Positions 32,113-44,123 of a stretch of 64,000 nt of DNA are shown piece by piece. The translations under genes and the position numbers were made by a program. This DNA comes from Trichoplax adhaerens (taxonomy: Eukaryota > Placozoa > Uniplacotomia > Trichoplacea > Trichoplacidae): assembly GCF_000150275.1 (NCBI RefSeq), contig NW_002060946.1, positions 617,815 to 681,814 on the forward strand. The letters are read 5' to 3'. Every line of letters starts with the position of its first letter. The first letter of the stretch is position 1. The notes beneath the pieces were generated by a model. The model was not told where the DNA came from. It ran no database searches and worked only from the letters and a program-made list of their open reading frames with translations.

Positions 32113-34939
32113 TTAAAATGGTCTCTCTTTCTTGTTCTTCTGGTATTCTGCAATACGAGGGATCTCAGCCACACGTTTATAGACTGCATAGAGTGAAGGA
32201 TGTTTAATTGATGAATCTTTCAGTAAAGACTGAACATTGTTTATCAGGCGGAAAAAGGCCAAATCGGCATAAGTAAACTAGTATTTGAAAGAAAAGTGAT
32301 AATATTAAATGAAAATAAATCAATAAACCCGTTTATAGTTTCTATTACTTTAGCTAAAAGATTATTAACATCGCAATTTAATTTTATCTTGAAAGCGTGA
32401 TTTATGAATATCATTTTTCTACTGCAAGAACTAAAATCATGATATCATGTGCATATAATTGCAATTAATTAGCTACGAAGGACTTTGTCATCTATAATCG
32501 TACTATCTAAATAGGAATGCGGTTATATAGTATTTTTATCCATTATCCTTATATGATTTGTTGTGCATCTTGTAACAAATTAGTGCTGCGCATAAATTAG
32601 TTTGCCTAGCTTACAGTGTCACCGCAAAACCAAGGTCCTCCACCATTTTTCTCGAATGTCTCTTCGAGCTGCTTAAAGAAAGGGATTAACTTTTCTTTTA
32701 TGAATTCTTCACCCTTAATTTTCTAGAATATCCGAACTGTGTCATTAATAATAACATTCTTTCGCCAATTATATATCAAATCCTAGCATCAAAATGGTAT
32801 TAAATAGATAGAAACCATTTATCAGTATACCTACCCTTTTCTCAGGGTCCGGTTCAAGAAAGGGCACACGAAAGGAATAAGTTTTGTCCACTATGTCTTG
32901 CGCGAAGGCATCAGTATACATATCAGCTTTAGCTCGTTCTAGACTGGTTCTACCGTCAATTCCTGAGATGTTCCACAATTTATTAGTTCAAGTGTAATAC
33001 AAAAAGAAAATTACCAATTCAAACCGATTAAATAGCCCAAATAGAGCTACAGTCGAATAACTGAAAATTAAAAGTTTACGATCTATACTACATATTTACG
33101 TACCTGCAACACGAGCAAGATAGCGAACAATAGTACTACTCTGAGCGAGTTGTTTGCCATCTATCTCCAATACTGGAAGGGTCTGGAAGGGAAATTTCCC
33201 TATGAATTAAAGAAGTTAAGGGATATAACTTAGTTAAGAGATTAGTCAATGTCATTAGTACCTTCTAGGTAGATTATGCGTTAAATTTAGTTATTGTAAT
33301 GCAGAAAACTCTATTTCTTCTATACTGTACAGTATACTATTTTAGAGTCGGTATCATTTATCGCTGAGTTCATACATAGTAATAAGTAAGCATTGCATAT
33401 CAAATAATAATTTCATTTCTGGAAATGCTACAATAATTGAAGAAATACTTATGCATAGACAGTTTAAATATGTGTGTCATTGGATCTTATTAGCACTCAT
33501 CTTTAGATTGCAAACTTTGCAAGAGTTTTTATTAATACAAGACATTGTATAATCCAAGTGTCGTGAATACTCTTGATAGTATACTCTACATACTGTAGCA
33601 TGCTGCAAAGTTTCGTGAAATCTCAATTTCTTACTCCGAAATCCGATCTAAAAATTCTCGAAAAATCTGAATATTGACCTTGTACTGAATACAGTGAGAA
33701 TCCAAGTACAACATATTATGCATTGAACATGTCAATTAAGAATCACACGAAAGTAAGAAAAAGTCAACTACGAGCACGGATCCTTGATCTGATAAGCATA
33801 CAGTATTACTGGATTATTTACTAATGTAGCGAATAGCAACGTCTACACAAGGTTAGGAAAACGTCCGTTTAGGTCGATACAATCTTGACTTATTACCAAA
33901 TCTTTAATCTATAACTACACTTATCTACTGTATCGGCATTGTACATATTATGTTGTATATTTTCAACATCGTAATAGCAGTTAAAAATAGAGTACACTCA
34001 TGACAAATAGCTTAAAAAATTCTCCATTAACCGTAAAACCCTAACTACTACAAAATGAAGAGTTCTATATGCCTACAGAATCAATGATACATTATAAATC
34101 AGGCGAGAATACATCTATTATAGCAATAGTGTGCTAACTCTATCGGTGTAGAAGTTATCTGTTGAATCGGATAGCTACTTTACCCTGAAAATTATCGTAC
34201 AAGATAAATGTAGAACTACGCACAAAACAAACGTATGAAAGTAGTATCAATTTAGTATACTGCATCGGAGTTAAGTGTCGCTCCGAACTTCGACTTAACA
34301 ATGTCAGCAGAGATGATCTAATGCTGTGCATTGAGTATATACATTTGTAATATTAAAATCTAGTAAATGCAGATATATTGATATTAGCTATAATGCTAAA
34401 TACTGATCAGCTGATGAAATTTTTATATTGTAGATATCCACTATGCAATAAAAAAGTTCTATATCTGTATATAGTACCGGTACCGACGGTACGACTTCAT
34501 CTACAGTTCTGTACGCTACTGTGTCATATATTTTCAACATCAGTTGAAATTAATTAGTTTATTTATCATCAACTCGGAAATTATCCGTCTCAATAAGCTA
34601 CTACCTTATTTAAAACTAAGCATAAGCCTTCTATGTCAACCATAATTGGTCAATTAGACAAAAATCATCTAGACTGTACGCTAGTAAAGATCCTTTACTA
34701 TTTATAAAGTACGCTGGATGCGTTTGCTAAAAATTAGAATCTGATGATGGATAGATGAAATTGACACTAGACATCATTCTGATACTAATGAAAACTTGAA
34801 AATTCTCACCTTTAACACTGGGCCATTCCTCGAACGAATAGACAACATCCTTAAATTCGATTCCCCCATAAGCAAAAATGAGCCTGATAAGTTCGGCTCT
34901 AGCATCCACATCAAAATAATGTAAAGTATAGCTCGACAT
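32113..34939 (-). CDS. Sigma-class glutathione S-transferase, copy 2
   Basis: Intact sigma-class GST on the minus strand. Exons in transcript order: 34939-34810, 33199-33104, 32962-32835, 32722-32615, 32277-32113; about 208 aa. Exon lengths (130/96/128/108/165) are identical to copy 3. The protein starts [19 protein letters not shown], with catalytic Tyr8 and the RAE arginine in place; exon 2 has LPVLEIDGK and [14 protein letters not shown], exon 4 [10 protein letters not shown] and exon 5 [11 protein letters not shown], ending NKKERPF. Intron 1 is unusually long (33200-34809, 1610 bp), contains TACTGTACAGTA-type motifs near 33330 and nothing coding that I recognise. It is divergent from copy 3, the two ATGs being 893 bp apart. 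The start codon has G at -3. Confidence 0.92.
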
Positions 34940-35832
34940 TGCTGGACTGAGAAAAGAGGCGTAGGCTTTGATCGGCTGTATGATACTGTTTCCTAATATT
35001 CGGATCGATCAGCTAAATAGTTACTGTTAATATTACGATTTCATTTCCAGTACTGGAAGGATGACAATGAAATTATTATAATTTATATTATTAACATGTG
35101 ATAGCCTATTCAATTCGTGCAGTAGAATTAACATACTCAAGTAGGAGAAAAAGATCCAGCTTGTGTTAACTCTACCCAACGTAGTACTATATCAAGCGAT
35201 GAACATTTATTTAGCTCAAGACATTGTTATACGAAGTTCAGCCCATTATACTTTTGCTTTTTGTACTCGTAAGGGCAGTGGAGATGACGAGGATTTATTA
35301 ACAATAAATAAAAATTGCCTTGTCATGGTGGAAAACAAATAAAGCCCATACAATTAAGGATAGGATAGCAAGAGAGAGAAAACAAAAGGATAGGGATAAT
35401 TTAATAATTAATTATATTAACACATAACACAGACGTCCAGACATTTTCAGCTGGGTTAAACTGCCATGATAATAACGACTTTAACACCATCAGTCACTAC
35501 TGTAACAAACAGCATAGTCACGATAGTGTCAACTTCACTGATACTGCCTATAGTATGATACTGGAATGGACACACTATTAGACTTGCATCGACGGCGTTA
35601 CCCAGGTAACCAACTTTTCACATCATGGTTACCGATACAGAAGCATCGGAAAATTTTCTTCATACACCACACCTCCATACTGCTGCATTGTAGACACAAA
35701 CGCTGATTAAACCACTGTACTGGACTATTTAAAGGGGGAAAAAGCGATATCACATTACACTTTACAGTAGCTACCAGCAGCGGTGAGTTATTACTGGATT
35801 AGTGGACTACCCCAATTTTTTCCATCTGCAAC
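34940..35832. promoter_or_regulatory. Divergent GST copy 2 / copy 3 promoter region
   Basis: 893 bp separate the two opposite ATGs. A TATTTAAAG box at 35726-35734 serves copy 3. For copy 2 only a weak CTATTTAG on the minus strand near 35014-35021 is visible. A short GTAACC/GGTTACC inverted pair occurs near 35600-35632. Joint regulation of the two genes is an inference from layout. Confidence 0.5.
35726..35734 (+). promoter_or_regulatory. TATA-like box of GST copy 3
   Basis: TATTTAAAG about 100 bp before the ATG of copy 3, the same spacing as the TATA boxes of copies 1 and 4. Confidence 0.5.
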
Positions 35833-37410
35833 ATGCCGAGCTATACTTTACATTATTTTGATTTTGATGCAAGAGCTGAACTGATCAGGCTCATCTTTGC
35901 ATATGCTGGAATCGAATATAAAGAAATTAATTATGATTTCCAGGAATGGCCCACTATTAGAGGTATAAGTGATACTAATTACTGTACGTGTAATGATTGG
36001 AAAATTTTCGTCCAATTTTTTCACTTCGCCCACCCATAGAGATAGACGATATTTACCAATCATAGCTACATTATATAAACTCAACCATTTTCTTGATACT
36101 AATTCAACTATATTATAACAAATCTACACTCGGTATTTTATATTAATTAAAATCGATATCTTTCAATCTAGAAAAATTCCCCTACCAAACTATGCCTGTT
36201 TTAGAGATCGATGGCAAGCAACTTGCTCAGAGTGGTGCTATCACTCGATACCTCGCTCGTGTTGCTGGTGAGTTAAGAACACAGTTCTCCATGAGAAGAA
36301 TCAAGATCGATTTTTTAATATTTTGAATAACAACGAATCTACGATTGGAAGAATGTATATTGTACAATAAATTTAGTAATCTTGCAACTTTAGAGAGCAT
36401 GCAAATTTTTTTAATTTTAAAATTAAAACTGACATCAACCGTACTTTACGCCTATACCGTCTATACGCATACAGTATCATAATGCTAAAACTATTCTCGC
36501 GATTTATAGGAATCGACGGTAAGAACAGTACAGAAAAAGCAAGAGCTGACATGTATTCAGAAACCTTTATTCAAGAAATCATAGAAAAGTCTTATTCATT
36601 CCGTATTCCTTTGATTGAGCCTGATGAGGAGAAAAGGGTAAAAAGACATATCACTAAATTCTATGTGACAGCTTCTTTAAACGCTGAAGTTGTGTGTTTC
36701 CCAATAGCATCTCGCGATATTGCTGAGATTGACTTGATAGAATACGATGCAATTAAACAAAATATCAAAAAAATATCTCCATATTTATATCTTAAACTAC
36801 TTAGAAAGAAATAGCTCAGGAATTTCTGAAAGATAAATTGACTCCATTTTTCGATCGACTCGAAGAGCAATTCAAGAAGAATGGTGGTGGCCCCTGGTTT
36901 TGTGGCGAAACGGTAAGTTATGAAATAAATGGAATCGTCTAAAATGTAGTACATATCGATAAAAGTAAAGGTTATGTGTTATGTTCATTTTTGCAATTAC
37001 TCCAATATACAATACTAAAGAAGTAATTTATAAAATTTTTATTAATTAATAATGTAACGTCTGTAGCCCATACTTCTAATTAGCGTTGAGAACATGGTAA
37101 CGTACAGCATATATTTTAATTTCAAATTAATGTTGTTAAGTATTTGGATCTCCAATATATAAAAGAGTTCATTTTTGACAACGTATTGGAATACTTGATA
37201 GCAGAGCTTAATCATTTCCTATTTCTGTTACGTCTCTGCGAACAGTTTACCTTTGCAGACTTGTCCTATTTCCGCATGATAAACAACGTAATGGATTTGG
37301 TAATGAAAGTTGAAACTCCACATCCTGAAATTCGTGCTGTCTACGAACGCGTAGCCAAGCTTCCACGCATTGCTGATTATCAGAAAAATAAGAAACAACG
37401 ACCATTTTAA
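35833..37410 (+). CDS. Sigma-class glutathione S-transferase, copy 3
   Basis: Intact sigma-class GST. Exons 35833-35962, 36172-36267, 36510-36637, 36805-36912, 37246-37410; about 208 aa. Starts [19 protein letters not shown] with Tyr8 in the catalytic position and Arg14 in RAE; exon 2 reads MPVLEIDGK then [14 protein letters not shown]; exon 4 [10 protein letters not shown]; exon 5 FTFADLSYFRMINNV, ending NKKQRPF. All exon lengths and splice phases equal those of copy 2, and the sequence is closer to copies 1 and 2 than to copy 4. The ATG has A at -3. Gene copies 2 and 3 are divergent and probably arose by an inverted duplication, though order of events cannot be read from this window. Confidence 0.93.
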
Positions 37411-37734
37411 GCATTTTTTAACAATATTTCTAGAATATAGTATATAGCCGAAGTTAAGACCCTTTGAAAATATTAGACATCAGTAGCGATTTGTCAAACT
37501 CGGTACGCAATGAAATTATTTCATCTCTTTTTCTATCATAGGTAGAATAGAGGCTATTATTTTATGCATTCCTTAAGTAAATCTATGAATAGATTTACAC
37601 TGTTTTCACTTTTGACTTTGAAACTGTAGCATGTAAGGAATTTATTTCACACCGGTCATATTAGCTATTTTGTATGTACCGTGTTTTATATCACATAGCT
37701 AATCAGATTGAAACTGATCTAGAGTATGTGATTA

Positions 37735-37740
37735 AATAAA
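37735..37740 (+). terminator. Candidate poly(A) signal of GST copy 3
   Basis: AATAAA about 325 bp after the stop codon of copy 3. Motif and position only. Confidence 0.3.
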
Positions 37741-38869
37741 CAAGTCCATTACCAAATGCTAGTGATCAAAATTGTTTATGGCTTTATATCGTCCGACATA
37801 ATTGTATTTGATTAATTAGCTTATTAACGTACTTTACATTACAGTAGGATAAAGCCAATTTTAACCAAATCGCGGGTTCAAAAGTAGCTATCATTCTCTC
37901 AAAGTACATCCATAAGTACTGCGCAGTTCGACTAATTATTAATCATCCTATAGTTTATTCAGTTTGTTGGAAGGTAAAAAATTTCATTCCTAGTCATCAT
38001 ACTAGAGCCTACTTTAGGGTATAAAGGTTGTTCTATATCACAATTTGTAGGTAATTTAAAGAATCTCAGTAGTGTTTACTATCCAGCCTATGATAATTAA
38101 TTAATGCAGTCGGCATCTTTTCTACCATCATTCGTATCTAGCGGTATCTCTGAATAAGTAATTTATCACTGTCAATATACAGTCTTAAACTACCTATATT
38201 CATATTTACTTACAGTCAGTTGTTGACATATAATAAGCTCATCAGATACGTAAATACTATGAATTCAATTAAATGCAATCGCTTGGCATATAATTTTCCA
38301 TCGATTCAATGTACACTACAGTACTATACGTTTACAAACACGAGTACAATATATCTGTAAATTAATCTTTGAACTGCATAAACACCTAATTCATTAAGTG
38401 CAAGAGTAAATTCGATTTAATTTTATTTTAGCATCCGCTAGATTAAAATATTGATCACTAAAACATTTCCACTTTAGCGGTTTATGATTAAATTACCATC
38501 GTTCATTAATTACTAATAGGGCGGAATACTGTAGCAATCAGCTAAAAATCACACGCAAAGGATTAAAGGAGTAATACAGTTGCTAGGATATATGCAAGAC
38601 ATGACTTCTATATATAGTACTATAGGATAACCATAGTATTAACTATGCAAATTTCAAGGAGGTAATCAAAGGAATCAATCAATAAATAAGCCTTATACGT
38701 ATACGAGATGTATAAGCTTCATCGCAAAGGCAAGTATGCAGCAATACAGCATGTAGGTCAGCTAAACTAGTAAATAGGTAAAGTACAGTAAACGATTACT
38801 GGGTTTAATAATTACATAATCAATAATTCTTCAAAGACGTACAATAGGTTTAAACGAAGGAGGTAAAGA

Positions 38870-39430
38870 GGTGGAGCTCCCGCTTACCAGGCCATTTGAT
38901 CGATCGAATAGCACTGTTATTGTTATACGGCACTACATATTATTATTCTACCGGCAATATTTAATCTTAATTCAGCCAGTCATTAGAGGAAAAACGAAAA
39001 GAATTTAACAATTACTCGTCCTCAAACTCAATTACCAGCACAGTGCTGTACTCTCCGTAAGTCTGTCATCGGTAGCTAAGCGGTAGAGTAACCGGCAAAC
39101 TAAGTGCTCTCGTACAACATCGAAGGTTGCAAAGGTTGAGCAGCAGAGCTACCTCTTACCAAGCAATTTCAGCAAGGTTGACAAGACCTAATCCTAGCCC
39201 AATACAATCGGGAGAGAAAAAATTAAAGAAAATTCAGGAATTACTTGTCCCTAGATTCTACTTTTATCGCTTCGTCGACTACAGCAGCTCATAATGCAAT
39301 TAACTACCGTACACTGCTGCTTGAAACAAATGTACAATATTGTACATACAGAAGTGGAGCTTTCTCTTACCAGGCAATCTGATAGTTCACCATAGTAATG
39401 ACGGTACTGTAGTTAAAAGTAATACTATCC
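38870..39430 (+). repeat. Diverged repeat, three copies
   Basis: Copies near 38872, 39146 and 39354 share GTGGAGCT-type sequence followed by CTTACCAGGC-ATT-TGAT. The first two are followed at a similar distance by AATTACTCGTCC / AATTACTTGTCC and a CTGCTG-type block. Diverged and incomplete, so boundaries are approximate. Confidence 0.4.
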
Positions 39431-39716
39431 AATCCATGTTTACCTCATCAATCACCATCAGACAACTCAGTGACTAGATTTCATCTTATTTGAAATTTCA
39501 ATGTAGTCGCGAAAGAACATAAAAGCCATTCAACCCTTGCCCGTCAGCAGATTCAACCAGCAAGTCTATCGATGGTACTGCTATAATTAATAAATTAATT
39601 AATTAATTCATAATAATAAAATAATAATAGGGTATAGGCAGCGTATTTCTGCTACGTCATTATTGACAGATTATTATAAAAGTGCCCCAGCCCAGCCCGC
39701 AAGGCTAATAATTTAC

Positions 39717-39754
39717 ATATATATATATATATATATATACTGTACAGTACAGTA
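39717..39754. repeat. TA microsatellite fused to TACTGTACAGTA motif
   Basis: About 11 TA dinucleotides run directly into CTGTACAGTACAGTA. Member of the pentamer/palindrome family seen repeatedly in this window. Confidence 0.8.
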
Positions 39755-40576
39755 TAAGGACTACACTGCAATGTTCCTAAAATTGTTATTTTTTGTATAG
39801 TACTATACAGTAAACCTACAGTAGTGGTCAAAATCGACTAAAAAGAATAAAGGTTTTTAACAATACCAGAAAATAAAACTTAAACTTAAAAGGGCAGTCA
39901 ATGAGCTTGCAGTTATGTTGGCCACATGCCCAGAAATAGACATGTAAAGTAGTGATATACATTATACAGTAAATGAGGCATATCCACGCAGCTAAATACT
40001 GCTTTTAATACGGAAAAATTGAAATAGGGCCTACTGAAACAGCATTAATACCGATAATACGTAATTACAGTATATCACCGTAGTTAATAGTTAACAACTG
40101 CTTACTGTATTCATGACAATTGAATACGAGACAAGGCTGTGTCGAACTAATTAGAACTTGATTCAGCAAAAATTGAATCAATAAAACCCATCTATCGCTA
40201 CGGGAAGATCGAGACTGACAGAGTACATGTATGAACTTGTGAAAAAAGTACAATCAAGGGACAAGCTGTTGAATTAAGTTAAGTTAATTAATTCCTTAAA
40301 TGTACAATACAGTACAATAAATGATCGAAAAACTTGACGGTGGGTACTAAACTACTAGAACTGCAATTGGCATTCGATATCTGCCGAATTGACATGCTGC
40401 ACTGCAAGTTTATAAGTATGGCAGTAGGGCACTTTGCATCGTATTCCAGGCCTTGGTGCAGTTCCTAACCAATCGCAATGTGTATCATCTGCTAAGACTA
40501 ATTTCAAGACAAACCCAGGACAGTTCCTTTCCTTCTCTCAGCCACAACCGATAATAATCGATCAGAAGAAATTAAA

Positions 40577-40723
40577 TTAAAAATATGGTAATATAGATAG
40601 TAAATAGATAAATAAATAAATACGCATACTAACAAGCGTGGCGATACAGGCGAGAAAAATGATATGATTTCTGCGGAACCAATCGTTAGCAAGTATCTCA
40701 ATCGTAATTACAAGGGCCGCCAT
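40577..40723 (-). CDS. Orphan minus-strand ORF or first exon (MAALVIT...)
   Basis: An ATG GCG GCC start at 40723 opens 48 codons on the minus strand (MAALVITIEILANDWF...), with a hydrophobic segment and a stop at 40577. Alternatively a donor (A|GTATGC) at 40629-40628 would make 40723-40630 a first exon of 31 codons. Upstream on the same strand are CACGTG, TGACTCA, a G-quadruplex motif and TATAAATA. No downstream exon or protein family was recognised, so this is a candidate only. Confidence 0.2.
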   Translation of the reverse strand: MAALVITIEILANDWFRRNHIIFLACIATLVSMRIYLFIYLLSILPYF

Positions 40724-40815
40724 TGATGAAATTGCTGTTGATGGATCACGTGCCATGACTCATGGAAGTAATAAGTTACTAATAGCAGATTATCCATTAT
40801 TCACCTGAACAAAAT

Positions 40816-40830
40816 CCCACCCACCCACCC
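40816..40830 (-). promoter_or_regulatory. Perfect G-quadruplex motif
   Basis: The minus strand reads GGGTGGGTGGGTGGG: four G3 tracts with single-T loops, a pattern known to fold into a very stable parallel quadruplex. It sits just downstream of a minus-strand TATAAATA (40860-40853) and about 93 bp upstream of the ATG at 40723. Confidence 0.7.
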
Positions 40831-41509
40831 TTTGAAACGAGCAGCGCGGGGGTATTTATACTTCTGTTTTTATAAGACTGAGTTTTAAAATAGTATTCGT
40901 TATATCGCTAAGGTGGCCACTGGGCCTTTAAATTTTGATTTGATGTATACTCAGATGAAAATGGAATAAACATAGAATCTTTATAGAGTTTTCTACACAG
41001 CCATTTTGACTGTTATATTTTCTTATAACGGTTGTTTTCGACAGAGCAAGCTTTGCTTGCATACACACACATGCGATCCTTAGACACATTATAATGATTG
41101 GTATCGAATTGATCACAGCACTGAGGACATTATACCGCACTGTACTGTACAGTAGATATCTTTTTACAGTACCTGCTAATCTTAACTTGGTATGTCCATC
41201 ACCGTACATTAGTTATCATAATGTGCTTTGCACCATTAACTAATCTTAATATAGCATTTCATCCATGAATGCATTATTGAAAAGTAGTATTCTACAAGCA
41301 TAGCTGTGAATATAGTAGTGCCTGGCTATTACCGGGATATGTACAGTATAATGTCGAATGGTAATACTATCTGTTAATTATTAACAAATGGGTACATTAT
41401 CGTAAACCGTCAGCAAAGCGACGTGAGTTCGTACAGTACTGTACTAGTAATAATAATAGAGCCGTAAAAATGAATCTTGAATACAAGTTAATATCGAGAA
41501 GTCAAGGCT

Positions 41510-41516
41510 ATATAAA
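41510..41516 (+). promoter_or_regulatory. TATA box of GST copy 4
   Basis: TATAAAG within GCTATATAAAGGC, about 85-90 bp before the ATG. The clearest core promoter in the window. Confidence 0.65.
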
Positions 41517-41599
41517 GGCAAGGGCTCGCTTCCAATCGATCTCAAGCCCGATTGCTTGCAATCTTGGAGACTTCATCAACAACCATTTCTGACTTCATT

Positions 41600-43055
41600 A
41601 TGACTAACTATAAGCTCTACTATTTCAACTTAGATGCCAGAGCAGAATTAATCAGACTTTTGTTTGCTTATGGTGGCATCAAGTACGAAGATATACGTTA
41701 CAGCTTTGACGAATGGCCAAAAGTTAAAGAAAGTGGTGAGTTTGGCGGAGCTTTCGACTTTTTCTGTACTGTATTTTTATCCGTTCTATTCTGGAAAGTG
41801 ATACTATAGCGATGAGTTTTTTTAATTTATGGTTCAATACATACTTTGCAAATGAGCTTAAATTAAAAATCAAAATATTAAGCCATAGCATTCATGAAAT
41901 TATTTTTTAGGTCCATTCCCCTTTAAGCAAATGCCCGTTCTTGAAGTGGATGGGAAACCAATCTGTCAAAGCAATGCCATTTGCCGACATTTAGCTCGAG
42001 TTATCGGTAGGTACAACGAATATGACTGATCTAGCCGAACACTTTTTTCGAGCTAGTCTATTGCAGTCTACTCACTCTACTGTCGGATAATCTTGAACGA
42101 TGCTATCAAATTTGCACACATCATACTATACAAATTCTGTGAATTTACGATTCGGGTCGTCAACACTGCTGCTGCATAACATACATTAAAGTCATTAGAT
42201 GGACATACTCATTTTTAGTTTATTGGCTTACTTTGCAGGCATTGACGGTAAAAACGAGACTGAGAAAGTACTCATTGACATGGTTGCTGATAGTTGCACC
42301 TATGAGATTGTCGAAAAGGCCTACGATCACCGTGCACCTTTTGCGGAACCCGATGAAAACAAGAGAGTAAGCATTTATTTACCGGATAGCCTCCTGCAAT
42401 CATGTATCTGCTCTGGTGATCTACAGTACTTTTCTCTATAATACTTGATTAAGTATCGATGGATTACCATTGTTAAAATTAGGCTAGCGCCATCTAGTCA
42501 CGATTGAATATTAAATTACATTCTATGGAGAATTTATTCTTCTACCAGTGGCTCATATTGATAGTTTCGTTTATAATAGCTTCGGATTAACCCCTGCTAT
42601 GCTATGTCGATAGGTTGAAAAGGGAAAAGTCTTCCGTGACGCGAAGTTAGAGCCGTTCTTGATTAATCTCGACAACTTATACCAGAAAATTGGAGGCAAA
42701 TACTTTGTCAGTGATGAGGTATGTCTCTCGAAATTATTAAAGAAAATATGAAATAATTGTAATTTTCTCCCTTACCTTATCATTTATATATATGTATATT
42801 TATACGGTACTGTAGTGTAGGTGTGTATTCTCTACTGCAAATCATTGATCCTCACTCTATCTTATTTATCATTCTTTACTTTAAACTTAGATTACATACG
42901 CTGATCTGGCATACTATCGCATGATCAACAACGTCAAACCATTATTGGCGGATCTTCCTACACCTCATCCAAAGCTTAAGGATCTTTACGCTCGCATTTC
43001 TGAAAACGAGAAGCTTAAAGAATGGGAAAAGCACAAAGCCGAAGCAATATTCTAA
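41600..43055 (+). CDS. Sigma-class glutathione S-transferase, copy 4 (divergent)
   Basis: Intact but more divergent sigma GST. Exons 41600-41735, 41911-42006, 42239-42366, 42614-42718, 42891-43055; about 209 aa. Exon 1 is 136 nt (six more than the other copies, before the donor) and exon 4 is 105 nt (three fewer). Starts [19 protein letters not shown], keeping Tyr8 and the RAE arginine; exon 2 has MPVLEVDGK and [14 protein letters not shown]; exon 4 has GGKYFVSDE in place of GGGPWFCGE; exon 5 [11 protein letters not shown] and a distinct tail [11 protein letters not shown]. This tail and the 105-nt exon 4 are shared with the pseudogene just downstream, so the two form a subgroup. The ATG has A at -3 and a good TATA box stands upstream. 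Confidence 0.93.
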
Positions 43056-44123
43056 AGATGAATATAAATTGTCAATCCACTACCTCAGTATTACTTAAAT
43101 CGTTTGGCCTGTTATACGCGTACAATTAAACTATTCATTTGTACTTCATAAAAAATATTATCATGTATCTGTAATAGTCTCGGAACTGTCATCTACTGTA
43201 TATTTCAAATAAACGAGTATTGACAGGAACTTATTCTCTGTTCCATTGCTTTGAAATAAGACGATATTAAATATACAGCAGACTATAGGACTATGCAATT
43301 ATCAATACACTATTCGATATAGCTTCCTACTTTACGTTATATTGCTTAGCTGGAAAGTACACGTCTCTGGTTAGTACTGTTGATGAAATCAATTTGTACG
43401 ACGTTATACAATACGCATAGTTTATGAACCTATCTTATAATCCTTGAAGAGAAATCCCTAGTCTGAGTGTACTGCAGAAGGTATACAATAGTTAACTGTG
43501 TTTAATTTTCTGCTAAACAGTATGCTGTTTGTAACCGTCCTACTGAGACTGGTATTAATTCATGAAATGTCAGCTTGCAACGATTTACATCATCATAACA
43601 TCGATTCATCATGCCTTGGATAGGTAAGCTGTTTTTCTGTATGCGCATATCTATCACTAAGGTCATTCTTTGTGGCACTTTATAAGGCATTTAATTCCTT
43701 CAGCAAACAGATTTGCAAAAAGCTCTGCAGTTCTGTATGGAACAATAATCTAGCTTGTGAGAAACTCCTAGCCTCTGAATACATTGCAATACACAGCCTG
43801 CGTTAATTTAAGGCCAACTTGAGTACTATACTAGTCGATGTGTGCCGATACAGTAAGAGAATATTATGTCGCTATCATAACTATTTGTAATGTTAGTTTG
43901 CATACTTTTCATAGCTGTACAGTATAGCAAACTTTTTTAACACGCCATTATATATTCTACTGTAAAAATAAATCATCTGATTTTTATGAGTATAGTTTAC
44001 TTGTCTGATAAAGATGTATACGAGTATTGTATTTTAAATGTTGGATGAAATGAATCGATGAATGCGTGCTATCTTAAAATTAAGTCATATTAAATAATAG
44101 AGTATTCTTATAGTTCCATTCAG
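43056..44123. other. Intergenic, GST copy 4 to GST pseudogene
   Basis: This is where exon 1 of the fifth GST copy would be expected. I looked for the conserved DARAELIRL segment and did not find it. Otherwise AT-rich with no coding signal; it includes the poly(A) signal of copy 4. Confidence 0.6.
43208..43213 (+). terminator. Candidate poly(A) signal of GST copy 4
   Basis: AATAAA about 155 bp downstream of the copy 4 stop codon. Confidence 0.45.

Larger units (their letters stand above)
37411..41599. other. Intergenic, GST copy 3 to GST copy 4
   Basis: About 4.2 kb without a recognised conserved gene. It contains three diverged copies of a repeat around 38870-39430, a TTAA/TAA-rich simple stretch (about 39590-39630), a TA dinucleotide run joined to TACTGTACAGTA sequence (39717-39754), a promoter-like block at 40577-40880, and the TATA box of GST copy 4. 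A tRNA-like string near 39065 was rejected. Confidence 0.6.

Noticed and set aside
37865-37885. GGGTTCAAAAG as a possible tRNA B box
   Set aside because: No A box or pairing arms at a suitable distance upstream.
39065-39150. tRNA-like string (TAGCTAAGCGG followed by GGTTGCAAAGG)
   Set aside because: The A-box resemblance is partial, the B-box lacks GTTCRA, and I could not pair an acceptor or anticodon stem.
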